From JAEYXS01 sp943367715 (GTDB lineage: Bacteria; Verrucomicrobiota; Verrucomicrobiia; Limisphaerales; JAEYXS01), in the NCBI GenBank assembly GCA_943367715.1, contig CALRJY020000017.1:55730-119729 (forward strand): a stretch of 64,000 bases of DNA, in the 5' to 3' direction. A program made the position numbers and the translations under genes. Below the pieces are notes generated by a model. That model did not search any database, had not been told where the DNA came from, and saw only the letters and a list, made by a program, of their open reading frames with translations. Below are positions 49,841 through 59,762 of the stretch, in pieces (position 1 is the first letter of the stretch; every line of letters begins with the position of its first letter).

Positions 49841-51214
49841 TCAAGGTGAAGCCGTGGCCGCTTGCCGACGGCGCGCCAAATGCAGCCACCAAAAATCCGG
49901 CTCTTGAAAAGCCGGATGCCGGTAAACCGGCAAATCCTTATAGGCTTCCGGCACCGGAGCAGAAGCATCTTCTCCCAGCACCCGTTTTAATTCCGCCCAG
50001 TGCGCCATCAGAATGGGCAGCTCCTCGTTTTCCAAAGCCTGCCGCCGTTGCCAGGCTGCCAGGGGGTCAATCGCCACCCCGAGTAACTGGACACTCATCC
50101 CCGCCACCACCGCCACCACAACCAACAGACCTTTCCACCGTTTCCGGCCAGCCTCAGGCCAATGCGCCCACGCCAGCGCCATGAATGGCAGACACCAAAG
50201 CAGCAATCTTGGACCAAAACTGATCGGCCCCAATCGCGCGCCCATGAAAGCCAGGAAACAAATATGTGATACAAACAACGCCGTCACGAGCAGGCACTCC
50301 AACCGGTCGCGAACAAACCATCTGCGCCCACCGACGAGCAATAGGACGAGCACCGGCAGGTTGAACAGGAAGAATCCGGAATATTCACCGAGCAACAGAC
50401 GGTAGAACCCATAGCCCCATAACCACAGCGTCTCTGGCGTTTCACGGTCAAATGGCGGATAGGGGTCCGATAGAGGATTGCCCCAACGCCACCAGTTGTA
50501 CCACAGCATCAAAAGCAATGGCGGCAGACCGCCCAGAAACAACATTCCGATATCCCGTTTGCGTCCCGCTTGGAATAAAAACACCAGCATCCCCAGGCCC
50601 AGCACCGGCACAATGATCTGCGCCTGCTTGCGGCTCAGGAGAGCCAGCCCCAACCAGATGCCCGCGAGCAAACAAGACCAGCGACTCGTGCCATGGCGCA
50701 CATGCGCCCAGCCCGCAAAGAGAGCGAGCGCCATGACCATGTCGCTGGACAGCAGTTTGGCGTATGCAAAGATCAGCGTGCCCAGTCCCATCACCAGCAG
50801 CCCCGTCGCGATGCGTTTCTCGTCCAATCCTTGTCGTTGCCAAACCCAGCGCAGGTAACCGAGCAACATCAGGGCCAGCGGTATGCTGGCAAAGCTGACC
50901 ACAAACTCCTCCCACATCCCCCGGCTGAACTGCGGCAGTAGCAAGGCCAGCCCGCGAGCCAACAGCACAAATGGAAGCCACCAGATGGAGGTCAAAATAC
51001 CGAAGTGGGAATAATGTTGGCCGTCCGCCCCCTTCAACAGCCCGGGATCATCGATCGCCACCGTTCCCGCCAGCAAAGACCGCGTCTGCTTCAGCATAAG
51101 TTCTGCATCGATGGTGCCGACACGACCACTCGCGGTCAGAAAATACACCAGCGCCAGTCCGCCAAAAACGGCGAGGGAAATTTTGTGTGAAGTTAAATAG
51201 GACCTTAGCGGCAT
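49841..51214 (-). CDS. GT39-like multi-span membrane glycosyltransferase
   Basis: 457 residues with about eleven predicted spans. The N-terminal half contains VGTIDAELMLKQTRSLLAGT, an acidic loop in the place where dolichyl-phosphate-mannose-type and ArnT-type transferases keep a catalytic Asp or Glu. The rest is a string of hydrophobic helices with aromatic and charged loops (YPPFDRETPETLWLWGYGFY). The donor and acceptor are unknown. Alternative: a general polyprenyl-phosphate sugar transferase of another GT-C family. Confidence 0.65.
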   Translation of the reverse strand: MPLRSYLTSHKISLAVFGGLALVYFLTASGRVGTIDAELMLKQTRSLLAGTVAIDDPGLLKGADGQHYSHFGILTSIWWLPFVLLARGLALLLPQFSRGMWEEFVVSFASIPLALMLLGYLRWVWQRQGLDEKRIATGLLVMGLGTLIFAYAKLLSSDMVMALALFAGWAHVRHGTSRWSCLLAGIWLGLALLSRKQAQIIVPVLGLGMLVFLFQAGRKRDIGMLFLGGLPPLLLMLWYNWWRWGNPLSDPYPPFDRETPETLWLWGYGFYRLLLGEYSGFFLFNLPVLVLLLVGGRRWFVRDRLECLLVTALFVSHICFLAFMGARLGPISFGPRLLLWCLPFMALAWAHWPEAGRKRWKGLLVVVAVVAGMSVQLLGVAIDPLAAWQRRQALENEELPILMAHWAELKRVLGEDASAPVPEAYKDLPVYRHPAFQEPDFWWLHLARRRQAATASP

Positions 51215-51293
51215 ATCCCGCCATCCTTATAAGGGGCCTTCGCTGGTTTGACCAGCAGCGAACTGGCCGCATTATGACCCAGGATAATCATTA

Positions 51294-51325
51294 CAACAAA
51301 AAGCCCGGCTCATCTGAGCCGGGCT
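51294..51325 (-). terminator. Rho-independent terminator after purH
   Basis: On the minus strand an 11-bp perfect stem (AGCCCGGCTCA and its complement) with a 2-nt loop is followed by TTTTGTTG. It lies 40 bases after the purH stop. Confidence 0.85.
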
Positions 51326-51364
51326 GCAAAGCTAGTTCTGCCGTTAATTCAGCAGAATCCGCGC

Positions 51365-52918
51365 TCAATGGCGGAAATGGCGCGCACCCGTGAACACCAT
51401 CGCGATGCCGCGCTCGTCGGCAGCAGCGATCACTTCGGAGTCCTTCACGGAACCACCCGGCTGGATGGCCGCGGTGGCACCGGCGTTAGCGGCGGCGATC
51501 AGACCATCCGGGAACGGGAAGAACGCATCGCTGCACACCACACTGTTTTGCAGCGGCAACCCCGCTTCACCCGCCTTCCACACCGCGATGCGGCTGGAAT
51601 CCACGCGGCTCATCTGGCCCGCACCCACGCCCAACGTACGATCGCTGCCGACATACACGATGGCGTTCGACTTCAGGTGCTTCACCACGCGCCACCCGAA
51701 CAGCATGGCCTTGAGTTCTGCTTCCGTCGGCTGACGCTTCGTCACGACTTTGAGGTCAACCGCCCGCGTGATCTTCAGATCGCGCTCTTGCAGCAGGAAC
51801 GACTCGGCACCCACGCTGCGGATATCAAGCGGAGCCACGATGGCCGGGTTCTTTTTGATCTTGAGCAGGCGCAGATTCTTTTTCTTCTGCAACACTTCGA
51901 GCGCTTCCGGTGTGAAGTCCGGGGCCACGATCACTTCGCTGAAAATCTCCGCGATGGCTTCCGCACATGCTTTGTCGAGCGGCTGATTCACCGCGATGAT
52001 GCCGCCGAACGGTGCCTGGCGGTCCGTGGCGAAGGCCTTGTCCCACGCATCGCGCAGATTGCTGGCCTGACCTACACCGCACGGATTCGTGTGCTTGAGG
52101 ATGGCCAGCGTCGGCAGTTCGCCCTCGAATTCCACAATCAGATTCGTCGCTGCTGTGAGGTCGAGGATGTTGTTGTAGGAAAGTTCCTTGCCGTGCAACT
52201 GCTGGAAATATTCCGTGAACTTCCCGTAGAGCGCGGCCTTCTGGTGAGGATTCTCACCGTAGCGCAACGTCTGCGCCTGCGGTGAACGCACCACGAGTTC
52301 CTTCGGTAATTCACCGGCGGGTTGCAGTCCGAATTCTTTGCCCAGATGCGCGGCTATGGCGGCATCGTAAGCCGCCGTGCGTGCATAAACCTTAGCGCAG
52401 AGTTTGCGGCGCAGCTCGAGCGTCGTGTTGCCCGTGGTCTTGATCTGCTCGGCCACTTCGGCGTAATCCGCCGGATCGGTCACCACGGTCACGCTGTCGT
52501 GATTCTTCGCCGCGCTACGCAGCATGGAAGGCCCACCAATGTCGATATTCTCAATGGCATCGTGCAACGACACATTCGGCTTCGCGATCGTCGCCTCGAA
52601 TGGATACAAGTTCACCACCACAAGGTCGATGGACTGGATATCATGCTTCTGCACCGCCGCTTCGTGCTCGGCGTGGCCGCGGATGTAGAGCAATCCGCCG
52701 TGCACCTTCGGATGCAGCGTTTTCACGCGGCCATCCAGCATCTCGGGGAAACCGGTATAGTCGCTGAGGTCTTGCACGGTCATGCCTGCATCGCGCAGGG
52801 CCTTGGCCGTACCGCCGGTGGAAATCAAATGGACACCCGCCGCGGCGAGCGTTTGGGCGAAAGGCACCAAACCCGTCTTGTCCGAGACTGAAAGCAATGC
52901 ACGCTGAATCTTAGCCAT
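51365..52918 (-). CDS. purH: Bifunctional AICAR formyltransferase/IMP cyclohydrolase
   Basis: 517 residues from the ATG at 52918 (MAKIQRALLSVSDKTG). The N-terminal IMP cyclohydrolase domain shows LISTGGTAKALRDAGMTVQD and VVNLYPFEATIAKP. The C-terminal AICAR transformylase domain shows LRYGENPHQKAALYG, ILKHTNPCGVGQAS and FGGIIAVNQPLDKA. PurH performs the last two steps of IMP synthesis. Other pur genes are not in the window. Confidence 0.97.
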   Translation of the reverse strand: MAKIQRALLSVSDKTGLVPFAQTLAAAGVHLISTGGTAKALRDAGMTVQDLSDYTGFPEMLDGRVKTLHPKVHGGLLYIRGHAEHEAAVQKHDIQSIDLVVVNLYPFEATIAKPNVSLHDAIENIDIGGPSMLRSAAKNHDSVTVVTDPADYAEVAEQIKTTGNTTLELRRKLCAKVYARTAAYDAAIAAHLGKEFGLQPAGELPKELVVRSPQAQTLRYGENPHQKAALYGKFTEYFQQLHGKELSYNNILDLTAATNLIVEFEGELPTLAILKHTNPCGVGQASNLRDAWDKAFATDRQAPFGGIIAVNQPLDKACAEAIAEIFSEVIVAPDFTPEALEVLQKKKNLRLLKIKKNPAIVAPLDIRSVGAESFLLQERDLKITRAVDLKVVTKRQPTEAELKAMLFGWRVVKHLKSNAIVYVGSDRTLGVGAGQMSRVDSSRIAVWKAGEAGLPLQNSVVCSDAFFPFPDGLIAAANAGATAAIQPGGSVKDSEVIAAADERGIAMVFTGARHFRH

Positions 52919-52990
52919 AATCAAAGGCGGCTAAAATCCTCCAAACGGGCAAACTCCGTCAATCGTCAAAACAGCGGAAACGCAGAAAGG

Positions 52991-55900
52991 TCAGGCCGCG
53001 GATTCACGCTCCAGCTCACTCCTCACGAAAATGAGCTCGGATTCGATCTGCACAGCCAGGAGAATGAATTGTTCTGTCTGCCGGTTTTTGGCTGCCTTTT
53101 CCAGATCCGCACAGAGAGACGCCAGTTTTTCAGCCCCCAAGTTGGCGGCACAACCTTTCAGCGAATGAGCCGCCATCCGGACCTCTTCCGCCTTGCCCGC
53201 CGCTGTCATGGCCTGGAGCTCTGCCATCATCTGGGGAGAATGCGTGAGGAAGGACTGGATGATCTCGCTCAACGGATCACTGCCATCATCGCCCTTCAAA
53301 CTTTTCAGCTCATCCAATACGTTACGGTTGAGCCGCACCGTGGACCCACCAGCGGAGACCGCCGGTTTGATCGCCTTGGGCGTCCGGGCCAAAGCGGCCT
53401 CAAGATCCTCCCGCCGGATGGGCTTGGAGATGTAATCATCCATCCCGGCAGCCAGACAGGCTTCCCGGTCACCCGCCATGGCATTGGCAGTCAGTGCGAT
53501 GATATAAACTTTATTCAGGTCGGTCTTGCTTTGGCCCTCCATCCCGGCAGCGGCGGCCTGACGGATGCGACGCGTGGCCTCGTAGCCGTCCATCTCCGGC
53601 ATCTGGCAATCCATGAGGATGACGTCATACGGAATACGCCGGGTGGCCTCCAGCACTTCCAGGCCGTTGGCCGCATAATCGGCCTCGTAGCCCAGCCGTT
53701 CGAGGATCTTCATGGCCACCTTCTGGTTCACGGGATTGTCCTCCGCGAGCAGCAACCGCAAAGTCTGCCTTTCGGCCGGTGCTTCACCTCCTGACGTTGC
53801 GGGGGCCAGGCTGATCTTTTTGATCACCGTGGTGTTGGAACCGATGAGGCGGGCCAGACAGGTAAGCAAGTCCACCGGCTTCACCGGTTTGACCAGCGAG
53901 GCACTCCAGCCTTCTGATTGCAGGACTGTTTCCGCCGGCCGTTCTCCGGTGCTGGCGAGCCACACCATTCGCGGTGCCTCCAGCGGGGCCAGCTTCTGAA
54001 CCTGGCGTGAGAAACGGATCGCTTCGGGCATCGGCAGATCCACCAGCGCGAAGTCGAACCGGTGTCCCGCGGTCGCCTCACGTTGCATCAAGGCCCAGGC
54101 CTCCTGGGCATTGGTGGCGCTGCCGTTGCGCAACCGCCACGCCAGCAGATAATGATGAAACACCTGCCGGCGCGTGGCGTTGTCGCTGACCACCATGGCG
54201 CGGCGTCCGACCAATTCCATGGGCACTTGCAGCGGCCCGGCGGACGCGCCCGGCTGTTTGCCGAACTGGATGGTGAACCAGAACGTCGAGCCCTGGCCCG
54301 GAACACTGTTGAGCCCGATCTGGCCCCCGAGCATCTCGACCAACTGTTTGCAGATGGCGAGCCCCAGACCGGTGCCACCATAGCGGCGCGTGGTGGAACT
54401 GTCCGCCTGGGTGAAAGGCTGGAACAGCTTGGCCTGCACCTCGGCAGAGATGCCGATCCCGGTATCCGTGACGGCAAAACGTATCGTGATGGAGGTGTCC
54501 GTCTCGATCTCCGGGGTCACCTGCAGGAACACCTCGCCTTGCTCGGTAAATTTCAGCGCATTGGCCAGCAAGTTCAGCAACACCTGCCGCAGGCGGCCCG
54601 GATCACCATGCAGCGCGGTGAAACAGTCCTGATGAACCAGATAAAGCAGCTCGATCTTCTTCTGATGGGCACGTTCCGCCAGCAGGTCGATCGTGCCATC
54701 CACCACCTCGTGCAGATCGAAGTCAACGCTGTCGAAATGCAGTTTACCGGCCTCGATCTTGGAGAAGTCGAGGATGTCGTTGATGATATCGAGCAACGCT
54801 TCCGCGCTGTTGCGAACCGTCTCGGCATAGTCCCGTTGCTCCACATCCAGACGCGTGGTGAGCAGGAGATCCGTCATGCCGATGACCCCGTTCATCGGAG
54901 TACGGATCTCATGGCTCATGGTGGCCAGGAACTGGCTCTTGGCCACGTTGGCGGCTTCCGCAGCCTCTTTCGCCTGGCGCATGGCTTCTTCCGCCTGTTT
55001 GCGTTCCATGATGTCATGCCAGACCACCAGCATGACGCGCTTCTGGTTCAGCGTGACCGGAGTAAGGCTGACTTCCACCAGGAAGTCTTCCCCATCCATG
55101 CGACGGTGCATCCATTCAAACCGGTTATGGCCGCGCTCATAGGCAAGACGATCCATCTCGACACATTTTTCCATGGACCGGCTGCCGTCCGGCTGCAACT
55201 CCGGCGAAAGCGTCGCCGGATGGATGGCCAGCACCTGGGCTTTATTGGGGCAATGCAGCATCTGGATGGCCGCATTGTTGCAATCGATGATGCCGTTCTC
55301 GTCAAAGAGCAGATGGGCATCGGAGGATTGCTCGAAGAGGACGCGAAACTTCTCATCTGCCGCCCGCCGCTCGGTGACATCCTCGGCCACATAGGAGAAA
55401 CGGGAGTGTCCCTCCGGAGTCAGACCGACAAAGCTGACCGTCACCGAGATCCAGCGTTTGCCTTCCTTGCCTTGGGCGGCGTAATCGAACCGGGCCGGTT
55501 GTCCGGCCGATTCGCTGAGGCGATAGTGTTTGACCCAGTCCGAGATGGTGACGGCATCCGCGCCGAGCGTGGAGGCAAGCTGGTTCTCCATCACCTCCGG
55601 CTTCACGCCGTAGAAACGCGCGGAAGCGGCGTTATCCCGAACGTGCAAGATATCCTCACCGCGCAATTCCACCACCCCCATCATCAGCGGGGCGCTGTCA
55701 TAAAAACTGCGGAGGATGGATTCGCTGCGGCGCAGGTCTTCCTCGGCCCGTTTGCGTTCGGTGATGTCCGAGCAGGCCCCGACGAAACGGACCGTCTTGC
55801 CCTCCGGGTTCCGGATGGGCTTGCCGCGCTGCGCCCAGTAACGCCACTGGCCTTGCGCGTTGCGGATGAGATATTCTTCATCGAAAAGATTCCCGTGTTC

Positions 55901-56926
55901 ACACGCGGCGAGATAGGCCCGCAACACTCGCGGCCGGTCCCCGTCATGCATCCGTTCATGCCAGGCCGAGAGCGTGCGGGGAAACTCGCCTTCCTCAAAG
56001 CCCAGCAGGTAATCCACCTGCCCGTAGTAATCGACCATCTCGGCCTCGGTGTGGATCACATAAAGCAGGTCACTGGCATTCAACGCCATCTGGCGATGAA
56101 GCTGCTCGGATTCGGACATGCGGCGCTGGGCGCGCTCCCGTTCCTCCACTTCCTGGCGCAGCTCGCTCGTGCGTTCCTCGACGCGTTTTTCCAGTTCCTC
56201 ATGCGTCTTCTGCAGGGCCTGGTCGCGGGTCTGGATCTGCGCCAGCATCTCATTGAAACGATCAATGAGCCGCCCGATCTCGTCCTCGCTCCGCTTGACG
56301 GCCCGAAGTGAATAGTCCCGTTTCTCCGCCACCTTCTGCGCCGTCTCCTCAAGCTGCAAGATAGGCAGGGAAACCACATTCTGCAGACGTGTGGAAAGGA
56401 GATAGGAGACCAGGCCGGAGATGAGCAGCACGATCACGGCAATGCCGGTGTAACTGCGCAGACGCTCGTCCAGCTCACCCAGGTCCGCTTCCAGATAGAT
56501 GGTACCGATGGGTTTGTTGTCGTAATCGATCGGCCGGGGAATGCCCAGGCTTTCGGGGAATTCCAGATCGCTGGTGGGTACGGTTTGCGGGGGCCGGTAA
56601 GTGTTTATCAGGTCTTCCCGGATGTAGCGGGCGAAGACCGTACCATCCGAACGATAAACGATGGCCGCCATGATGTGCGGCCGTTCGCGCAACAGCGAGA
56701 GCGTGTCCTTCTCCGCAGCCTGGGCATCATTGAAGGTGATGGCCGCGGAACTGTTCGCCCCGGTGATATCCGCCAGCCCGGTGAGATCGTTCTTGATCGT
56801 CTCACGATAGTTGCGAACGTCGTAGAGGATGAAGCCGGTGCTGGCGAGGAGCAAAGCGGTCAGCGCCGTCATCATGATGATGAGGGTGAGCTTGCGGCGG
56901 AGCGCCAGTTTTTGCCACCAACCCAT
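52991..56926 (-). CDS. Hybrid sensor histidine kinase (CHASE8-HAMP-PAS-HisKA-HATPase-REC-REC-HPt)
   Basis: 1,311 residues. Two N-terminal spans (about 14-33 and 160-180) enclose a CHASE8-like periplasmic domain. A HAMP (RLIDRFNEMLAQIQTRDQAL), a coiled coil and three PAS domains (about 270-650) lead to the phosphorylated His in MSHEIRTPMNGVIG (H672). The ATPase domain holds FAVTDTGIGISAEVQ and RRYGGTGLGLAICKQ. A first receiver (ALVDLPMPEA) lacks part of the acidic pocket. The second is canonical (VILMDCQMPEMDGYEATRR, D1106) with KPIRREDL, and an HPt ends the protein (AAHSLKGCAANLGA, H1254). It is a full phosphorelay in one chain. It follows the YfiR gene by two bases, so the periplasmic signal probably comes from the YfiR/TonB-receptor pair. 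Confidence 0.93.
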   Translation of the reverse strand: MGWWQKLALRRKLTLIIMMTALTALLLASTGFILYDVRNYRETIKNDLTGLADITGANSSAAITFNDAQAAEKDTLSLLRERPHIMAAIVYRSDGTVFARYIREDLINTYRPPQTVPTSDLEFPESLGIPRPIDYDNKPIGTIYLEADLGELDERLRSYTGIAVIVLLISGLVSYLLSTRLQNVVSLPILQLEETAQKVAEKRDYSLRAVKRSEDEIGRLIDRFNEMLAQIQTRDQALQKTHEELEKRVEERTSELRQEVEERERAQRRMSESEQLHRQMALNASDLLYVIHTEAEMVDYYGQVDYLLGFEEGEFPRTLSAWHERMHDGDRPRVLRAYLAACEHGNLFDEEYLIRNAQGQWRYWAQRGKPIRNPEGKTVRFVGACSDITERKRAEEDLRRSESILRSFYDSAPLMMGVVELRGEDILHVRDNAASARFYGVKPEVMENQLASTLGADAVTISDWVKHYRLSESAGQPARFDYAAQGKEGKRWISVTVSFVGLTPEGHSRFSYVAEDVTERRAADEKFRVLFEQSSDAHLLFDENGIIDCNNAAIQMLHCPNKAQVLAIHPATLSPELQPDGSRSMEKCVEMDRLAYERGHNRFEWMHRRMDGEDFLVEVSLTPVTLNQKRVMLVVWHDIMERKQAEEAMRQAKEAAEAANVAKSQFLATMSHEIRTPMNGVIGMTDLLLTTRLDVEQRDYAETVRNSAEALLDIINDILDFSKIEAGKLHFDSVDFDLHEVVDGTIDLLAERAHQKKIELLYLVHQDCFTALHGDPGRLRQVLLNLLANALKFTEQGEVFLQVTPEIETDTSITIRFAVTDTGIGISAEVQAKLFQPFTQADSSTTRRYGGTGLGLAICKQLVEMLGGQIGLNSVPGQGSTFWFTIQFGKQPGASAGPLQVPMELVGRRAMVVSDNATRRQVFHHYLLAWRLRNGSATNAQEAWALMQREATAGHRFDFALVDLPMPEAIRFSRQVQKLAPLEAPRMVWLASTGERPAETVLQSEGWSASLVKPVKPVDLLTCLARLIGSNTTVIKKISLAPATSGGEAPAERQTLRLLLAEDNPVNQKVAMKILERLGYEADYAANGLEVLEATRRIPYDVILMDCQMPEMDGYEATRRIRQAAAAGMEGQSKTDLNKVYIIALTANAMAGDREACLAAGMDDYISKPIRREDLEAALARTPKAIKPAVSAGGSTVRLNRNVLDELKSLKGDDGSDPLSEIIQSFLTHSPQMMAELQAMTAAGKAEEVRMAAHSLKGCAANLGAEKLASLCADLEKAAKNRQTEQFILLAVQIESELIFVRSELERESAA

Positions 56927-56928
56927 GG

Positions 56929-57528
56929 TTACTTCTTCACATCTTTGCCATCACGCGTGACGCGCGACGCCAGTTTCAATACTTGCGGGCTCATTTTCAA
57001 GCCGCTCCGTTCCAAGGCAGCGATATTGATCTCAAAGCGGATCTTGCTTTCTTCGAGATAAAGCCGGACATGCCCACCTTTGCGGGTGAAATCATCGGAT
57101 TCGCCCACCAGCAGAACCGCGTTGGTACGCAGAGCAGAGATAGTTTTATCCGCCTCCCCCGCCAGACTATTGCTCAGGAACAGCAGATGGCAATTGGTCG
57201 GGATGACCGGTTGCGGCTGGCGTTCGATGAGAATCTCGCGCTGGCCGATCTTCTGGCCCTTGAGCACGGTATCAATGCTCGCGCCGAAGGGATCCTGGCC
57301 CGCGATGCCGAAAACCAAGGGCGCATTCGTAGCCGTCATCTGGTTCGTAGGCCAGTCCATGAACTGGGCGAAACGGTAGAGCATGGCCGCTTTGACCTCA
57401 TACTGGCTGATATTCTGGGCCTGCGCGAAGCACATGAACATCAACATCAAACACATCCCCGCAACCAGGGCGGGCCGGAAAATGCCGGGCACAGCGGGTC
57501 GGTAACTGCTTTGTGGGCGGGGCATCAT
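56929..57528 (-). CDS. YfiR family periplasmic protein (DUF4154)
   Basis: 199 residues. A signal peptide (LVAGMCLMLMFMCFAQAQN) is followed by YEVKAAMLYRFAQFMDWPTN, the YfiR/DUF4154 opening, and by NAVLLVGESDDFTRKGGHVR and FEINIAALERSGLKMSPQVL, the terminal family motif. In Pseudomonas YfiR restrains the diguanylate cyclase YfiN. In environmental bacteria the family often stands between a TonB receptor and a CHASE8-type hybrid kinase, as here. Confidence 0.9.
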   Translation of the reverse strand: MMPRPQSSYRPAVPGIFRPALVAGMCLMLMFMCFAQAQNISQYEVKAAMLYRFAQFMDWPTNQMTATNAPLVFGIAGQDPFGASIDTVLKGQKIGQREILIERQPQPVIPTNCHLLFLSNSLAGEADKTISALRTNAVLLVGESDDFTRKGGHVRLYLEESKIRFEINIAALERSGLKMSPQVLKLASRVTRDGKDVKK

Positions 57529-57532
57529 CCGG

Positions 57533-59479
57533 TCAAAAGCGCCAAGTCATTTTGCCATACAACGCGCGTTGGATCTCCGAAGAGCGAACCATGGAGTTAT
57601 TCCCATACTCGGCATGCTTCGGGTCCAAAGCATTCTGCAGGGTCACGCTGGCCTCGAACTGGTCACGATATTTCCATCCTACCCGGAGGTCCAACCGCGT
57701 GTAAGCGGGCACGCCCTGGCCCGGCAAGGAATCCTGGCAATAAAGCATCGTATCGAATTCAAATCCATGGGGGAGATCAACGCTCGAACGCAGATGAAAC
57801 TGCTGTTGTGCATTATCGGATGCGCGATAGGAGAATGTGGCATCTGGTAGAACCACACCGTTGCGCAAATGCATCTTCAACAAGGTATAGCTCGCCTGCC
57901 AGCGCCACCAGGTGACGGGTTGCCAGTTCAGGGAGAGTTCGCTGCCGTAAGCATGGCCGTCCATCGCATTGTTGGCGGTAAATGTGGCGGTGGGTGGTAC
58001 CGGCGTGAACCCAAAGTCAAAAGCCCGCAAACGGTCGTAGTCATTATAAAACAACGCCAGATCGGTGCTGAAGCGTCGGTGCCACTGGGCACGCCAGCCC
58101 AGTTCGAAGGCAAGCAGTTCCTCGGATTGCATCGGCCCACCCCGGACTACGGTCGTCAATCCTGGCGGTCCGCCACTGACAGCCGCCACATCCGTTTCCG
58201 CCCGGGAAGGAGAACGGACCGCCCGGGAGACCGATCCCCAAACGCTGTGCTGCACATGCGGCAGCCAGGTGAGCCGGGCCGTAGGCTGCACTTCAAACCC
58301 CGTATACTGGTTATGCTCCAGCTTGCTGCCCAAAGTCAAAGAGAGCTTATCCGGCAAAAGGGCGATCTCATCCTGGACAAAAAAACTGGCCAGATGATCA
58401 CCGACTTCCGTCGGGGCAAAGGTCACTTGTGGTGAACCAAACGTCTGGTCGCTTGTGAAACGATACCCGCCACCCCAGACAAAATCATGCCGCTCACCGG
58501 CCGCGAACTGGTGCAGGACTTCCAGGTCGAACGTATTGCGATACTCCGTCAGCACATCGAAGATGCGCTCCGTCCGGTCAAACCAGGCCTGCAGCTTCAA
58601 AGTGGAATCCGCCCCCAGCGCCCGTTCCCAGCGGGCCAACACATGACCGCCAGCCACCGTAGAATCATTGGCCCCTGTTCCCGAGGCGGTATCTCCCGCA
58701 TAGAGCTCCCCCTGCAACATGCCCGTCGAGCCTTCTTGCGGTCGCCAGTCCAATCGGTAGCCGCCTCGCCAGATCTCCACCCCATCGTTGAAAATGGCAG
58801 TGTCATCGCGCCGGTTGTACTTCACGAAAGCGCGGTAGGCGCTGTGCTCGCCCAGCTTGCCGCCATACCGCACGGAACCAAAGGCCGTCTCCTCCCAGCC
58901 ACCACCGCCGGTGAGCAATCCTCCCTGCGTGTCAAAAGCATCCTTGGTGATGATGTTGATCACGCCATTGACGGCGTTGGCACCCCAGAGGCTGGCCCCC
59001 GGTCCCCGGATGACCTCGATGCGCTCGATGTCCTCCATCAACGTATCCTGCACATCCCAGTAAACGCCGGAGAAAAGCGGTGTATAAACACTCCGGCCAT
59101 CGATCATGACCAGCAGCTTGTTCGCAAAACGGCTGTTGAAACCGCGCGCACTGATGGCCCAATTGCCGGGATTGATCTGGGCGACATTGATACCGGGCAC
59201 CATGCGCAGCGCCTCCGGAATACTCGTGGTCCCAGAACGCCGGAGATCGTCACCGGTCAGCACATGGATGGCAGCGGGCGCCTTGGCGATCGGCTCAGCG
59301 TGCTTGGATACCGAAGTGACTTCCAAGGACATCAATTGCTCAAGGGAAAGGCTGGTCAGCTGATTGGTCGCCGGCGCGGCAGGCTGGGCATCGACCATCC
59401 CTGGGAGAAGCATTATCGCCACGAGCAGCGCCATACCTGACCGCCACCCGACAGATGATTGGAAGCACACAAGTTGCAT
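57533..59479 (-). CDS. TonB-dependent outer-membrane receptor
   Basis: About 648 residues from the ATG at 59479, which begins a signal peptide (ALLVAIMLLPGMVDAQPA). The plug domain reads APAAIHVLTGDDLRRSGTTS, then IPEALRMVPGINVAQINPGN and RIEVIRGPGASLWGANAVNG. The barrel follows with a terminal Phe (YGKMTWRF). SLEQLMSLEVTSVSKHAEPI resembles a TonB-box-like start seen in this receptor subgroup. Its ligand may be a glycan, a siderophore or another signal molecule. It heads the operon with YfiR and the hybrid kinase. Confidence 0.93.
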   Translation of the reverse strand: MQLVCFQSSVGWRSGMALLVAIMLLPGMVDAQPAAPATNQLTSLSLEQLMSLEVTSVSKHAEPIAKAPAAIHVLTGDDLRRSGTTSIPEALRMVPGINVAQINPGNWAISARGFNSRFANKLLVMIDGRSVYTPLFSGVYWDVQDTLMEDIERIEVIRGPGASLWGANAVNGVINIITKDAFDTQGGLLTGGGGWEETAFGSVRYGGKLGEHSAYRAFVKYNRRDDTAIFNDGVEIWRGGYRLDWRPQEGSTGMLQGELYAGDTASGTGANDSTVAGGHVLARWERALGADSTLKLQAWFDRTERIFDVLTEYRNTFDLEVLHQFAAGERHDFVWGGGYRFTSDQTFGSPQVTFAPTEVGDHLASFFVQDEIALLPDKLSLTLGSKLEHNQYTGFEVQPTARLTWLPHVQHSVWGSVSRAVRSPSRAETDVAAVSGGPPGLTTVVRGGPMQSEELLAFELGWRAQWHRRFSTDLALFYNDYDRLRAFDFGFTPVPPTATFTANNAMDGHAYGSELSLNWQPVTWWRWQASYTLLKMHLRNGVVLPDATFSYRASDNAQQQFHLRSSVDLPHGFEFDTMLYCQDSLPGQGVPAYTRLDLRVGWKYRDQFEASVTLQNALDPKHAEYGNNSMVRSSEIQRALYGKMTWRF

Positions 59480-59639
59480 ATTGAACCTTGGTTGATGCGC
59501 AAAAAGCATATGACGGCTTGTCCGCGACCGGGCTGGTTCCTTCAGTTTATCAAGAACTCTAAAAAATTAAAGGCAAAAGGAATCTTCCGGCCGTCTCGAT
59601 CACAAATTTAAATCCAGTTCAGTCAGACATCATCCTCCC

Positions 59640-59682
59640 CGCCGCCATTTGAAAGCGGCGGCGCGCCTCTGGCAAGGCCAGA
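59640..59682. repeat. Pair of hairpins
   Basis: CGCCGCC/GGCGGCG around 59640-59663 (10-nt centre) and TCTGGC/GCCAGA (59668-59682, AAG loop). They lie between the TonB receptor and LptE-like genes. Beyond them I see no gene between 59480 and 59762. Confidence 0.6.
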
Positions 59683-59762
59683 CTTCAGTGCAGGGGAATT
59701 GAGAACTCCAGATACCACCGGAAAGGCAGGTCGTTTTCCGATGGACGCAGGCAGACGGTGAC

